The notes under the pieces: generated by a model | The model's input: only the letters and a program-made list of their open reading frames with translations | Told to the model about the DNA's origin: nothing | Databases searched by the model: none | Program-made: the position numbers and the translations under genes | Shown: piece after piece, positions 1-10,072 of the stretch | Layout of the letters: each line of letters starts with the position of its first letter | How positions within the stretch are numbered: position 1 is the first letter of the stretch | Assembly: GCA_027596945.1 (NCBI GenBank) | Contig: JADGJH010000051.1 | Coordinates: forward strand, 1 to 37,252 | Direction: 5' to 3' | Origin: Physocladia obscura | Taxonomy: Eukaryota; Chytridiomycota; Chytridiomycetes; Chytridiales; Chytriomycetaceae | DNA length: 37,252 bases

Positions 1-764
1 GCATGGAAAAATGGAAAAATTGGTGCCACCTACCAAGATCTTGATTAAAGACACTGCTAGTATCACCAAAAATGACAAATAGAGCATTTGCCACTTAGAT
101 AAGATGCCAGGTGACCAATCAAGCCAAGGTGCCACCAAGACACTGGAAAATGTATAAAACCGTTGGTTTCTTTTCTGAAATAGTCATAACAAAATTCATC
201 TCTAAAACCCCTTGTTACACACGGCAAATCAACACATTCAAACACCGGGCCAATGAACTCAACCTGCTATGGGCTGCAAGATTACACAACTCAACTGACT
301 GGTCAATTCCTGCTGTGCAAATATGGCGTGGAGTTCTTCGTGGCATGCACTTACCACATCAAGAAAAGTTACCCCAACTTACTACGCACAACAATATTTT
401 CTGGAACCATCAAGAAACGGGGCTTCTGGACCACTCAACTGCCCCATTGGTAATCCCCCAGTCAGTCAGTTGCCCTATTGACCCCCACTTAACCAACAAC
501 AACCCAATGGCTTCTGGGTTGACCCAAATCAACAAGCGCATGAACCTGTGCCATGACGTCCATGCTCGCGCATACACCAACCTGGTGGAGCACCCCTTGG
601 ACGACCTCGAAACCAAAACAATGCTGGGGCTGGTTAAATCTTCACCACCTTGAAACATATACTTTTATCCCCCTGACCTGCTACATTTTTCTTATATCTT
701 TTCAAACATTTCTGTTTTTGTTGGAATCTTGGAAGTCTTCTCTTTTAGTTGTTAAGTTGGAAGT
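1..764. other. G/C-richer stretch with an unexplained 180-codon open frame
   Basis: A + strand frame is open from 111 to 653 and the - strand is also partly open (410-658), so the coding strand is not settled. Base composition is visibly richer in G and C than the following 3 kb, which hints at a separate origin such as an old mobile element. The words GGTGCCACC at about 23 and 127 are short direct repeats. I recognise no domain in either direction. It could be a degraded retroelement end or a decayed gene. Confidence 0.25.
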
Positions 765-1291
765 CTAAGTTTGGAGTTTAGTTTTAAGCACAATAAAGTT
801 ACTGAGAATCTTTGTGTTAGGGTTCAGGGTTGAAGACACTTGTTTGGTAGCTGTTGAAAGTGCGACAACATTGTTGCTTGAGGATCCAAACGCAACAGTA
901 AATATCCAAGGCCACAAGCCTTTCCATTGGCATATTTTATTGCGAAATGCACGAAAATTGTCATTTGTCAAAAGTTCAAAAGTTCCTGACCCATTACTGT
1001 CAATTGGCTGCTGGTATGTGATTCTTGCAATTGGCTTGCTTTCCTTCTGAAATAAGGTGTGTATTGCATCCTTTAGACACAGTTGATCAATAAAGTATTG
1101 TAAATTGATCACATTACCTTCACATAACCTAACAACTGCTTCATGACACTGGTAATTACAATGTCCTTGTTTATTTTATCCTTTCCACCCCACCTTTTCA
1201 TTGATATCAGTGTCACCACTCCAGAAAGCTTTTTGTCATTTGTTTCATTGATTTCTGACAAAACCCTTTCAGCATCATTGTCATCACTCAT
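765..1291 (-). CDS. Possible small two-exon gene, unknown function
   Basis: Exon 1 (1291-1118) starts MSDDNDAERV and ends GYVK at a donor gtaatg. The proposed intron is 1117-1047 (71 bp) and ends tttcag. Exon 2 (1046-765) continues in phase 0 with KESKPIARITYQQ and stops with TAG, giving 151 aa. Splicing removes the stop that would otherwise end exon 1, and intron size matches better-supported genes in this window. The middle, roughly residues 60-95, alternates polar and hydrophobic residues (ITYQQ, FELLTNDNFRAF) and faintly recalls a PB1- or ubiquitin-like fold; that is only an impression. The surroundings are gene-poor and repeat-rich, so it may belong to a mobile element. Confidence 0.35.
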
Positions 1292-3539
1292 TTTTTTCTA
1301 GTTAAAAATCAAGTTGAAAATCAAGTTGTGAAAAATTTATTTGGACAACTTTTACACTCACTGCTGTAAACCCAAACTTTTTTCTTCATTTAATTATTTA
1401 TCATTTTAAATAAAAGATGTCTTTATTAAGTTTCAAACCATCCACTTCAACTCTATCTCATACTTCTATCTTGAACTTTTATCATTTAGTTCTGAGATTC
1501 TAAGTATTGAATTAATTAACTCAAGCTAATACAGCTACCAATGGCACTACTATTCTTCTTCAACAACTTACCGGAACCTTACACCTGTTCTCAAGTTACT
1601 ATTTTGCAATTTACTTCAATTATCTTACTCTGATCAACCCCCTACAACTTTAATTTTCACTCTGTTTTTCTGAAACTTTTTTTCTATATTTTTTTAATTT
1701 TTTTTCATTGAAAACAGAGGCTTATATGTTGACTCTTTGTCATCAAATTTTTCAAAATTTATTGTTTCATAACTAAAGCAGCTTATAAAATTTCATTGCT
1801 GAACTTTAAAGTCAAACTTTTACAAAGAAAAGTATCACTTCCAGATTTTTTTGGATTTTTTTTGAGCTCATGCTTGAAATAAAAAGCTCCATATTTTTAT
1901 CATACATTCATATTCATTTTCTGAGGATAATAGAATCCCTTCAAACCGAAATTCACTCAATGCAGACCAGTGCAAACACCAGAGCTCATGTCTTCTTTGA
2001 CTACTATTATCATTAAAAAAACCTGGAATGAATTGCTACAATCTTCTGCAAATCAACCCATACAATCATCAAATAGATCTTTCAATTCAAGGTAAATAAT
2101 CAGAAAAGCCTGAGACACAGTGGATTAAAATTTTCAGCCCTTTAGAGGCAGTGGTTAGTTGAATCCTTCACTAACTCATCACTTTCATTCCTGGATGAAA
2201 CACAAGTTGCTTTTTGCAAATAACAGCACAAGGTCATCAGTATTTCTCATGTATGGCACATGATTCATGCCACCAGTGTCAGATGGAAAATTCTTGTTGC
2301 AATCTCTGTTTATGACTGCATATGGTAAGGATTTTTAGCAGAATTCTTATTTTTTATTATAGATTTACATTTCTCAAAATCCTCCATTGCAACAATTGTA
2401 AACAGTCTTTAAAATAAATCTTATCATTTTCCTCCCCACAAAACTGTAATATTATTGTATCAATACAAAGCTTCCCCTTAATGATGGAAAGGCAAGCCTG
2501 CTGTTTTCTTTTCTTTTCTTTTAAGTGATTCAAGTGCTTTCTTTTTTTTTAATTTTTTTATTTGTGCTGCTGGATTCTGGTTTGTCAATTTGAAAAAAAA
2601 AACAACAAAAAAACAACAACAAACAAAATATCCAACATACAAAGCAACCAAGCCACTGTCATCCTCTACATGATTATAATGATGGTGTGATAAGGAAATT
2701 AGTAAAATCAGGCACATTTAGTCAAATCACAGTTTATTACAAAAGCAATTTGACAACATCAAAACCAAATTTAAAGAAGTGCAAAATTAAAATAAAAGAT
2801 TTAATTATTGGCATGCAGCAGGCAGAATACACAGTGCTATTGTTTCAGAGAAAGGAATTACAATCCCATACGGAGTCCACAACAGAAAAGGTTTTGGAAT
2901 CCCAAGGTTGATACTCCCTGAATTGAAACATGTGATAAAATTCCTCTTGTTCATGAATTTTGAAGTAAATTGCTGAATGTAGCTGGGGAACACTTGTAAG
3001 GTTCCAGTAAGTTGAAGAAAGTAGTGGAAGTTTTCCTGGTAGCTGTAGCAACTTGAGTCAACTAATTCAAAACTTTATATCTCAGAACTAAATAATAAAA
3101 GTTTGAAAATAGAGTATGAGGTTTAGTTGAAGTCAAGAGTTTAATAGGTTTTGTTTTATTTGATAAAATCATAATAAAGTAAAGAAAGTAGTTTTTGAAG
3201 TAGAAAGAAAAAGAATAAAAAATGCTTAGAAAGAAAAATGGTTGAATTCTTTTTGAATTCTTGAATGTAATCAAAGGCTTGAGAAAATTCTAGAAAATTC
3301 TTTGAGAAAAATTAGATTAGCAACCCTTTTGGATTTCTTCATTTTCCAATGTATTTTCAACCTCTGCAGCTTCTTTTGTAAGTTAAATTCCATTCTGGCC
3401 AAAACTGTCTACTTCAGTTTTGTCCATTTGTTTGTGAATTGGTACATAATACAACAATGGGTTTGTTTAACTCTCAAAATCATTTTCCACATTCTTCTTT
3501 AAACCTGGAAATCTGCCAATATGAGAGAAATGCTTTGAA
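1292..3539. other. A/T-rich gene-poor stretch
   Basis: The strand is dominated by T and A runs with frequent stops in all frames. No frame over 80 codons gave a recognisable domain. Two overlapping - strand frames at 2805-3051 may be decayed pol-region sequence, because the integrase relic just upstream on that strand (4223-3540) would read toward them. I could not identify a reverse transcriptase motif such as YxDD. Confidence 0.5.
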
Positions 3540-4223
3540 AATTCTTTAAGTTATAGACCATATAGATTGAACTACCAACTATTCCAAGGAAAATCTCTGG
3601 AACTCCTGGTTTGCCCATTTTTCCATCTCACTGATCCTCATGTTGGTGTATTGTCACTTAAAAATCAAATGGGAGTTCTCTTGAAAAGTTTTGCACTTTT
3701 CCTTCTCAAAGAAGATCTGGAGAAAATTTTCCTTGGTCTGGGAAGCCTACTTGTTTGTGAAGTAATTTATTTCTTATTCTTATAATATATTGTACTGTAT
3801 ATTTTATCATTGAATTTGGCAATCTTGAATGAATTAGCATTCTAATGACACAGCTTTTCAATGTCTAAACAAGTTGCTCAACAATTTCATTCATTTTTTT
3901 TGTATATGGTGAACTTTGTTAAAACGCTGGAGTCAGTTTCTCATTTCTGAAAATTTGAATGTGTTTTTCAAATCTTAGTTTATTATTTCTTTTCCTTCAT
4001 CCCTTCTAAAAGCACCAACAAGTGCTTTGAACTGTCCTTCTCTTTGCATTACTATTTCAATTATTTTTGGCTCTGTGCCACTTTTGTTCCTTCCAAAATA
4101 AACTGCAGCTTTTCTTGTCCACTCATCTACAATAATTACCATATGTTGCTCCTTTTTGTGGTGTTTCACATGAACTGTAACTAATACAACCAACCAGATT
4201 GTTGGAAATGGTAAAAAATTCAT
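3540..4223 (-). mobile_element. Decayed Ty1/Copia-type retrotransposon integrase
   Basis: Reading the - strand, 4130-3975 encodes a segment with IIVDEWTRKAAVYF, the place where Copia integrases carry a VDxYTR-type motif with the first catalytic Asp. About 35 codons later comes FRRDEGKE, matching the usual FRSDNGGE with the second Asp. A TAA follows shortly after. Further along, 3625-3540 encodes PEIFLGIVGSSIYMVYN, which matches the GIFLGY...YRVYN region at the end of Copia integrases, but in another frame. Stops and frame changes between the blocks show it is dead. Neither LTR could be placed. The family call rests on motif order and spacing. Confidence 0.7.
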
Positions 4224-4370
4224 ATGCTTTTAATGAATTCCAAGTACAATAAGAGTACAGTATTTTGAGATATTTAACTGCAAATGTTAAATATCTCAAA
4301 ATAGTATTCAAGATGCTTTTACTTCCGTCTTTGAAAGAATTCCTAGTTTTCTGATCTGTCTGATTTAAAA

Positions 4371-5879
4371 ATGGATGTGTTTGTCGGAACTACCGCGCTT
4401 GTCACGTCGGCTGGAGCAGCCGGAGTATTTTACTTCCAGCCGCACCGTGTAATTGCAGCTCTTGCGCGCACATATCCACGCATTGTGTGGTGCCTCGGCG
4501 CAAAAGTCGAAACTCGAACGAGCGGCACCAACGCTAGCAGCAACAGCAGCAACAGCCGCGCCCACAGCAGCGTCCATAGTCGCACTTCATCCGCTCCGCT
4601 TTCCCGCTCTTCCGAAACTGGAGCTGATGCCATCGATGACTCAAATGTCGAAGATGATGCCCACCAACATTTGAATGACATTGCCTCTACAGAGAATGAG
4701 GAAAGCTTGGCGTGGAAAGAAATCAAAGCCCTGTATTTCGCATCAACAAAATCCTTCGCCACTGCTGCAAAATCTGCCGGCGAACGCGCATCCGATTTTG
4801 TTTCGCGCACTGTTCAGACATACCGACCAATTGTTAATGCCGGCTTCCCGTTCCCGGCACTATCACTTTCGTTCCCGTTATCGTTTTCTTCATCCTCGGC
4901 TTCGTCTTCAACTTTATCGCACGCCGCGGCTATTTCTGCTCTCGAAGATGGCGCTCGCGTCTCGCTTGAACTTGACGCAGGTTCTCCAACCCCAGATAAC
5001 GACAACAATAATGACAACAACCAAAACGATTCCAACAATCTTGAAATTTCCAATACTCATCAAATTTCAGCTCCCATTCCTGGCGTATCAGCTTCCCTAA
5101 CCGCCATTACCATCGACGACGCACCATCGCAGCACACATCCGAAATCCTTGATATTCTCAAAGAAAACAACGCAAAAGCCACTTTCTTTATTATTGGCTC
5201 ACATGTCGAAAAACTTGAAAATGGCCCGGAAATTCTGGCAAGAATGGTTGCTGAGGGTCATGAACTTGCAAATCACACTTGGTATGATCGGCCAACGATT
5301 CGATTACCTCCCGCTGAGTTCGAACGCGAACTCGTTGATGTTGACACTATGCTTAAAAACTATCAACCTTCTCCCGCAATCAAATGGTACAGGCCCGGAT
5401 CTGGTGTTTTCACTCAGGAAATGCTAGATATTGCTGAATCTTATGGATATCGAACAGTTCTTGGGTGTAGATTTCCTGTGGATACGACATCTCGCGATCC
5501 AAAACTTAACTCGTGGCATGTTATGTCTGGAATGCACCCAGGCGCAATTGTTGTTTTACACGATTGCCGTGAATGGATTCTTGAAACGCTTCGAATTTTG
5601 CTCCCTGCATTGTCGAAAAAGGAGTATCAATCAGTAACTCTTTCGAATTTATACAATATTGCATCCGTAGGGGGTATTTATCCAATATCTGTTACAAGCG
5701 TGGACTCTCCGCATTTAGTTAATTCGCAATTCGATTGTAATCATCAAATAATTCACGAGCAGGACGAATCATTGGAAATAATAATTGACACAAATCAATC
5801 AGAAATAGACCCGCAATTATCAGATTCTGGAGCAATCACTCAAGTTTCAGTTTCTATCGTAGGAAATCCATGGCATTGA
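4371..5879 (+). CDS. CE4/NodB-type polysaccharide deacetylase-like protein, membrane-anchored
   Basis: Intronless, 502 aa. A hydrophobic N-terminus (about residues 3-45) suggests a signal anchor. A Ser-rich linker, about residues 45-230, separates it from the NodB domain (about 245-440). Family landmarks in order: TIDDAPS with Asp249/Asp250 at the catalytic/metal-site motif; GHELANHTWYD with His302, but Asp306 where the usual H(S/T)xxH has its second His; RPGSG from Arg341; and LHD with His397. CE4 enzymes remove N-acetyl groups from chitin or related glycans at the cell surface, so wall remodelling is a reasonable inference. The DDAP form and the His-to-Asp change mark a divergent subgroup; substrate and activity are uncertain. 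Length exceeds the roughly 200-residue catalytic core because of the linker and a C-terminal tail. Confidence 0.88.
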   Translation: MDVFVGTTALVTSAGAAGVFYFQPHRVIAALARTYPRIVWCLGAKVETRTSGTNASSNSSNSRAHSSVHSRTSSAPLSRSSETGADAIDDSNVEDDAHQHLNDIASTENEESLAWKEIKALYFASTKSFATAAKSAGERASDFVSRTVQTYRPIVNAGFPFPALSLSFPLSFSSSSASSSTLSHAAAISALEDGARVSLELDAGSPTPDNDNNNDNNQNDSNNLEISNTHQISAPIPGVSASLTAITIDDAPSQHTSEILDILKENNAKATFFIIGSHVEKLENGPEILARMVAEGHELANHTWYDRPTIRLPPAEFERELVDVDTMLKNYQPSPAIKWYRPGSGVFTQEMLDIAESYGYRTVLGCRFPVDTTSRDPKLNSWHVMSGMHPGAIVVLHDCREWILETLRILLPALSKKEYQSVTLSNLYNIASVGGIYPISVTSVDSPHLVNSQFDCNHQIIHEQDESLEIIIDTNQSEIDPQLSDSGAITQVSVSIVGNPWH

Positions 5880-6730
5880 GTTCTTTAAATTTGCAAATAA
5901 ATATAAACTTATAAACTCATATCATTTTTGCTATTGCTTTTGCTCCTTTTCCTACCGAAACAACTCATCGCTTCCACAATTATCTCCTTGAATTTTCCAT
6001 TCCACCTCGTCGTCCAAATTCAGAGGAACTTAACTTGATGATTTTATTTTCATTTTCAATACTTGAATACTAGTGCTACACAAATACCCTGCCTTTTTCT
6101 TTAAATGGTCAATAGATGCAGACTAAGCGACATTTTGTTATCATCAAAATTGCATTAATGTCATCATACCAAACGTTTACATGTAAAAATATGCGGCCGA
6201 AGACAGCAAAGTTTGCAGCCTTATACAGCGAATTTAATATTTTTTTCGTTTGAGCGAACGATGTGATCACAGGACGCAGAGCAGGCAATGTGATTGAAGA
6301 CCTATTCTTGCTCATAACCGAAGTTTTGGCGACTGTCATCGTCCTCAATAATTATTGCGGGAATATTTCCTCCAAAACAACCTTGTTTTTGATTTTTGAA
6401 ACTTTGATGAAGTTGTAAGTCAAATGATCTTGGAGTTTGTAATTGTCGTACAACTTGTGATACGGCAGCGTATGCAATTCATACCAATAAATAGCAGAAG
6501 ATTATAGATCTTGATATGGTGTGAGAGTGGCGTCGGTGTAGTTTTCGTCTGGAAAGGTGTGGGCATGGAGTCATATTATTTGTAAGTTGTGTAAAAAATT
6601 TCCACATGTTGGTTCAATCGACCACGTGCTGGCCACTAGCAAAGCTCTGTTGGATAGCAGTTTTCATGTAGAAATTCAAATTTGTTTAATTTCTGCTTAA
6701 ACTTGCAAACACCCTCACTGTTTTGAAAAG
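5880..6730. other. Convergent intergenic region with a possible gene fragment
   Basis: This is the gap between two genes that end toward each other. On the - strand, about 6490-6345 reads as a clean run including YWYELHTLPYHKLYDNYKL, with fairly normal amino-acid composition, preceded by an in-frame TAG near 6,508 and ended by TAA. It looks like a piece of a broken gene rather than random A/T-rich DNA, but I do not recognise it. An adjacent - frame at 6348-6109 is open for 79 codons, also unrecognised. Confidence 0.3.
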
Positions 6731-7966
6731 TTAAAATATATTGTCATGCTTCTTATTTTTTTCACTTCCCACATCTGCGAACAAAAGCATTTCATCCTCT
6801 CCACAAACTTCACCAATTCTAATTCGCCATTCGATTTCATCAAACTCTATGGCTTTCCATTTTTTTTTGTCTCTGCTTTGTACGCGAATTTGAAGAATTT
6901 TGGGATTTGAAACAAACTGCTCTGCTCTTGCCGTCAAATTTTCAAGAACTGTCACTAATGATGTTGTACTTCTTGATATTTCAAATTCGGTGATATAATG
7001 AAGATCATCTTCGTCGTCGGAATCATTTGATTGTAGTATAATCGGGTTTGCAACTGACTTGCAAGGTGTTTCGTCCAATTTTCGGATTATCCAGAATCGA
7101 GTTTTGATACGAATTCTATCAAGCATAGTCCCTTTTTTGATCATTTCAAATTCATTCTTTAAACTTCTTTCGCCTTTGCGGGAGACAGGAAATCCCAGAT
7201 CCATTCCAAGGCCAAAAACTTGTGGTTCTTCTCCTGATGGACCATAAAAATTCAGTAATTCATCCAAAGAATCGCAAATATGACTATCGGATTTCAGAAT
7301 TCCTTTGCAATACAAGAAATTTATCGATGCGCTTTCCTTTCGCCGGAGACTTGCCACATACTGCTCGCTATCGAAATAGTCATCAGGATCATCATCAAAA
7401 GGTGCAAAAGAGACCTTGCGCATCAGATTATTGCAGGACACAGGTGTAGGAGGCGGAGCCGATAGTAAAGGTGGAGAGTACCCAGAAACCCACACGGAAG
7501 GGTTGACGAAGCTTGCCGATTTGCGATGTTGGGCAACATTTTCGCCACAGTGGTTCATTATTTCCCAATTGGAGTGTTTATCACGATACAATTTAGCAGA
7601 ACTGACTCTGTTGACAAGTGTTGAGGTAGAGTCTAAGGATGTAGAAGACGACGTGCTGCTGGAGGTTTCCAAATCCAAAAGAATAAATGCATCAGTGAGA
7701 ACTGCTTCTGGGGATTGAAGTTGACGCATAGAGCCTTGCGGTTTCGATTTAAACCGTGAAAAGAAGTTTTGACTGTTTTCAAGTTTGCATATTCGCCAGT
7801 TACAGGCTTCAGATCGGATTTTAATCAAATTGGCTGCGGGAACCTCTGGTTCATACGATGCAGCTAAAGCAGGTTGAATTATTTTTCGAAGTAATTTCTT
7901 TTGCTCAAAATATTGGGTGCGTCCGGAATTCGACGTAGGTGGCTGTTTGTGTGAACCTCTGGTCAT
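6731..7966 (-). CDS. Unknown 411-aa protein with an RVxF-like PP1 motif
   Basis: The frame is open from 8011, but the first ATG with a sensible start is at 7966 (MTRGSHKQPP), giving 411 aa without introns. Around residue 183 is RKVSFAPFDDDPDDYF: KVSF fits the [RK]VxF docking motif for the protein phosphatase 1 catalytic subunit, and the acidic stretch just after it is common in such regulators. Residues 100-170 are Ser/Thr-rich and probably disordered. The C-terminal 150 residues look folded (beta-rich stretches such as DRIRIKTRFWIIRK), with an acidic SDDEDD loop, but I cannot assign a family. PP1 glycogen-targeting subunits combine RVxF with a CBM21 domain; I did not see a convincing CBM21 signature. 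A PP1-related role is an inference from one short motif. Confidence 0.7.
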   Translation of the reverse strand: MTRGSHKQPPTSNSGRTQYFEQKKLLRKIIQPALAASYEPEVPAANLIKIRSEACNWRICKLENSQNFFSRFKSKPQGSMRQLQSPEAVLTDAFILLDLETSSSTSSSTSLDSTSTLVNRVSSAKLYRDKHSNWEIMNHCGENVAQHRKSASFVNPSVWVSGYSPPLLSAPPPTPVSCNNLMRKVSFAPFDDDPDDYFDSEQYVASLRRKESASINFLYCKGILKSDSHICDSLDELLNFYGPSGEEPQVFGLGMDLGFPVSRKGERSLKNEFEMIKKGTMLDRIRIKTRFWIIRKLDETPCKSVANPIILQSNDSDDEDDLHYITEFEISRSTTSLVTVLENLTARAEQFVSNPKILQIRVQSRDKKKWKAIEFDEIEWRIRIGEVCGEDEMLLFADVGSEKNKKHDNIF

Positions 7967-8370
7967 TTTTATTTGTTGATAAAAAACTGTCAATGTCAAA
8001 TAAAATAACAAACATGTGACAACTCAAATAATATGGGTCGTTTACAAACCCGTTTAAAATTGATATGCGTAATGGGCCAGAAGTAAAAACTGGGCTGACA
8101 AATAGTCACCTCTGACTTTCTGTAAAAATAATTTTGGAAGAACCAATTTTGAACCTTGGACTGAGTGCATTCTCAAGGGGTTACTAAATCTACCTTAAGC
8201 TGGGTCAAATTATTCAAGGGGTAAGGTTGGGCAAAACGCGGGCAGACGGGGATGTTGCCAAGACACCCCAAATGCCAGTTTTATTGAGAAAACACGAAAT
8301 TAAATTCAGAAAGAAAACGGGCACGGAGCTTGCGTAGTGGGAGGAGGGTATGGGGAACAACAGTACTAAG

Positions 8371-8458
8371 CATGGGTCGTTTAAAGAGAAAAAGATAGAA
8401 AAAATTTTCTTGATAAGTCTCCTTGCCTTGTTGGTTTTAATAAATCAAAACCTTGTTT
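8371..8458. repeat. LTR-like dispersed repeat, copy A
   Basis: This 88-bp stretch matches 26959-27047 closely. Both contain the core TTGATAAGTCTCCTTGCCTT and then GTTTTAATAAATCAAAACC, with a few indels in between. Copy B lies beside a Gag-like frame, so the repeat is most likely the end of an LTR, here alone or decayed. The word ATGGGTCGTTTA at its left edge also occurs at 8034-8045. No coding sequence of the element could be recognised beside this copy. Confidence 0.65.
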
Positions 8459-8839
8459 CTATTTTCTAGTTATGAGCAATAAAATTTGCGTCTTTATTTT
8501 ATTCATTTACGAATTACTTTTCAAATCAATAAAATCAAGTATATTTGTGCTTTGTTGTATTTCTCTTCAAATAAAAAATTTGAATAAGTCAGCATTTGAA
8601 CTTGCTTTAAAAATTTGAACCACAAAGTATTAATATCATCTTTAAAAAAAAGAAAATGTTAAATGATGTTCACTTTATTGTTTTTCACTTTAGACAATAA
8701 CTTCTGCTTAACCCTTGCAGCTTTCAGCATAATTATCCATAATATTTTTGCAAGATATTTTGCATTCTTCACATACACAAATTCAACTTTTTTATTGGTT
8801 TTTCGAACCAAGCAGTTATTGATTTAAAGTGAATGGAGT

Positions 8840-9080
8840 GATAAACACATACTAATTCTCGAAAATCAGATTGCCGGAGAGGGCTGTGGCTGTTTCCTCT
8901 GGCACAGAGAAGTGAAACTAATGTGATCTCAGCACTGTCACTGAAGATCTGGCTGCCATGTGACTTATCAGAATGCTCTTTTTCACGTCTGTATATTCCC
9001 TTGACTTGTTCAAAAGTAAAATTGTTGGAATCAGCAACCTCAAAGAAACCCTTTGACTTTGGATGAGAGGCTTGGCACCA
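8840..9080 (-). pseudogene. Possible helix-turn-helix N-terminus of a DDE transposase, decayed
   Basis: A - strand frame reads FTFEQVKGIYRREKEHSD and soon after SDSAEITLVSLLCARG, then SPLRQSDFRELV. The pattern (acidic start, E-xx-LV-xx-L, short G-x-P/S-L, then DF-x-x-LV) resembles the DNA-binding segment in front of pogo/Tc1-type DDE domains. It starts and ends without a proper start or DDE domain, and the parallel ORF at 9124-8918 is in another frame. Tentative: it rests on spacing of hydrophobic residues, not an exact motif. Confidence 0.35.
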
Positions 9081-9129
9081 GATTTACAATATCTGCCAGA
9101 ATTTTCTTTGGCTAAGTGGACCAAAATAG

Positions 9130-10072
9130 GTCGTCTTTTGCTGTATTTTTAAGTCTTTTTTATGTCAATGCAACGGCATTTATTGTTAAAGTTAAGATTT
9201 GGACTTCATTGTTGATCTAATCTCTATTTTTTTTCAAGCAGGTTCGAATTCCAACTCAATGCTCGTATAAAACCTCAACAACAGTTAATTTTTAGTTTTT
9301 CAGTCGGTTTTCGAGCTTCGAAATCTTTATTACAAAAATTTTCATCGATTCATAGCTTGACTGCTTTTTTACACCCAAAACGATGTTGCTAGAACTAATT
9401 GACGCGAACTCAACGGTATTATAATGCGTTCCATGTTCTATTTCTTGAAAATTTTGCAAATACTAAAGCCAACGGTCGCTAGAAAAGTTTGATCTCCCGA
9501 TTCCAAAAGAATTGGACGAAAATCTACGCTATTTTAAATCCAAAATCATATATTGCAAGCAAAGTGATTAAAATTCCTTGCCAGGGAATTTATTATCGAA
9601 AACTTGTAAATTAAGCTCTGCTGCGCATTTTAAAAGGATAAGTTTTGCAATGAACCGAGCACTTCCATGTTCAAATCGCTCGATTCAGGATAAAGGCGGA
9701 GTCTGAACCGCGCAATTCGATAGTCTTAACAAAATTGAAGTCTGTGGTAAAAAAGGATTTTTGCCGACAGCTGCGGTTGCAATATTCATTTTCAGTACTT
9801 AAAGTCACGTTAATGTTCCATATTTTGCCTTCATTTTTGAGATGCTGTTTTGGCTATGACTTTGGCTATACAATTGAAGTTATTGAAGATGGCTTGATAT
9901 TACTAACAGTTTCTGACAATTCTTATAATCTCTTCTAAACATAACATTCCGTTTTGATCATTGAGTTTTGAGAATGATTTCGATTAGCCAAATGTTTATT
10001 TCATACCACAACGACAACAAAAACAGTTTACACGCAGAGGGAGAAAGGGCACAATGATTAAAAACTGAAACA
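9130..10072. other. Intergenic, nothing recognised
   Basis: No frame longer than 70 codons has a convincing composition. The stretch at 9240-9720 is less A/T-biased than its flanks and may be old gene or UTR sequence, but I find no motif, RNA gene or repeat in it. Confidence 0.4.

Noticed and set aside
2560..2630. A/C-rich run (AACAACAAAAA) as a structured repeat
   Set aside because: It is simple-sequence A-rich DNA without a regular unit or spacers, so neither a CRISPR nor a satellite.
9235..9260. tRNA-like B box (GGTTCGAATTCC)
   Set aside because: No A box or cloverleaf can be formed from the preceding 60 bases.
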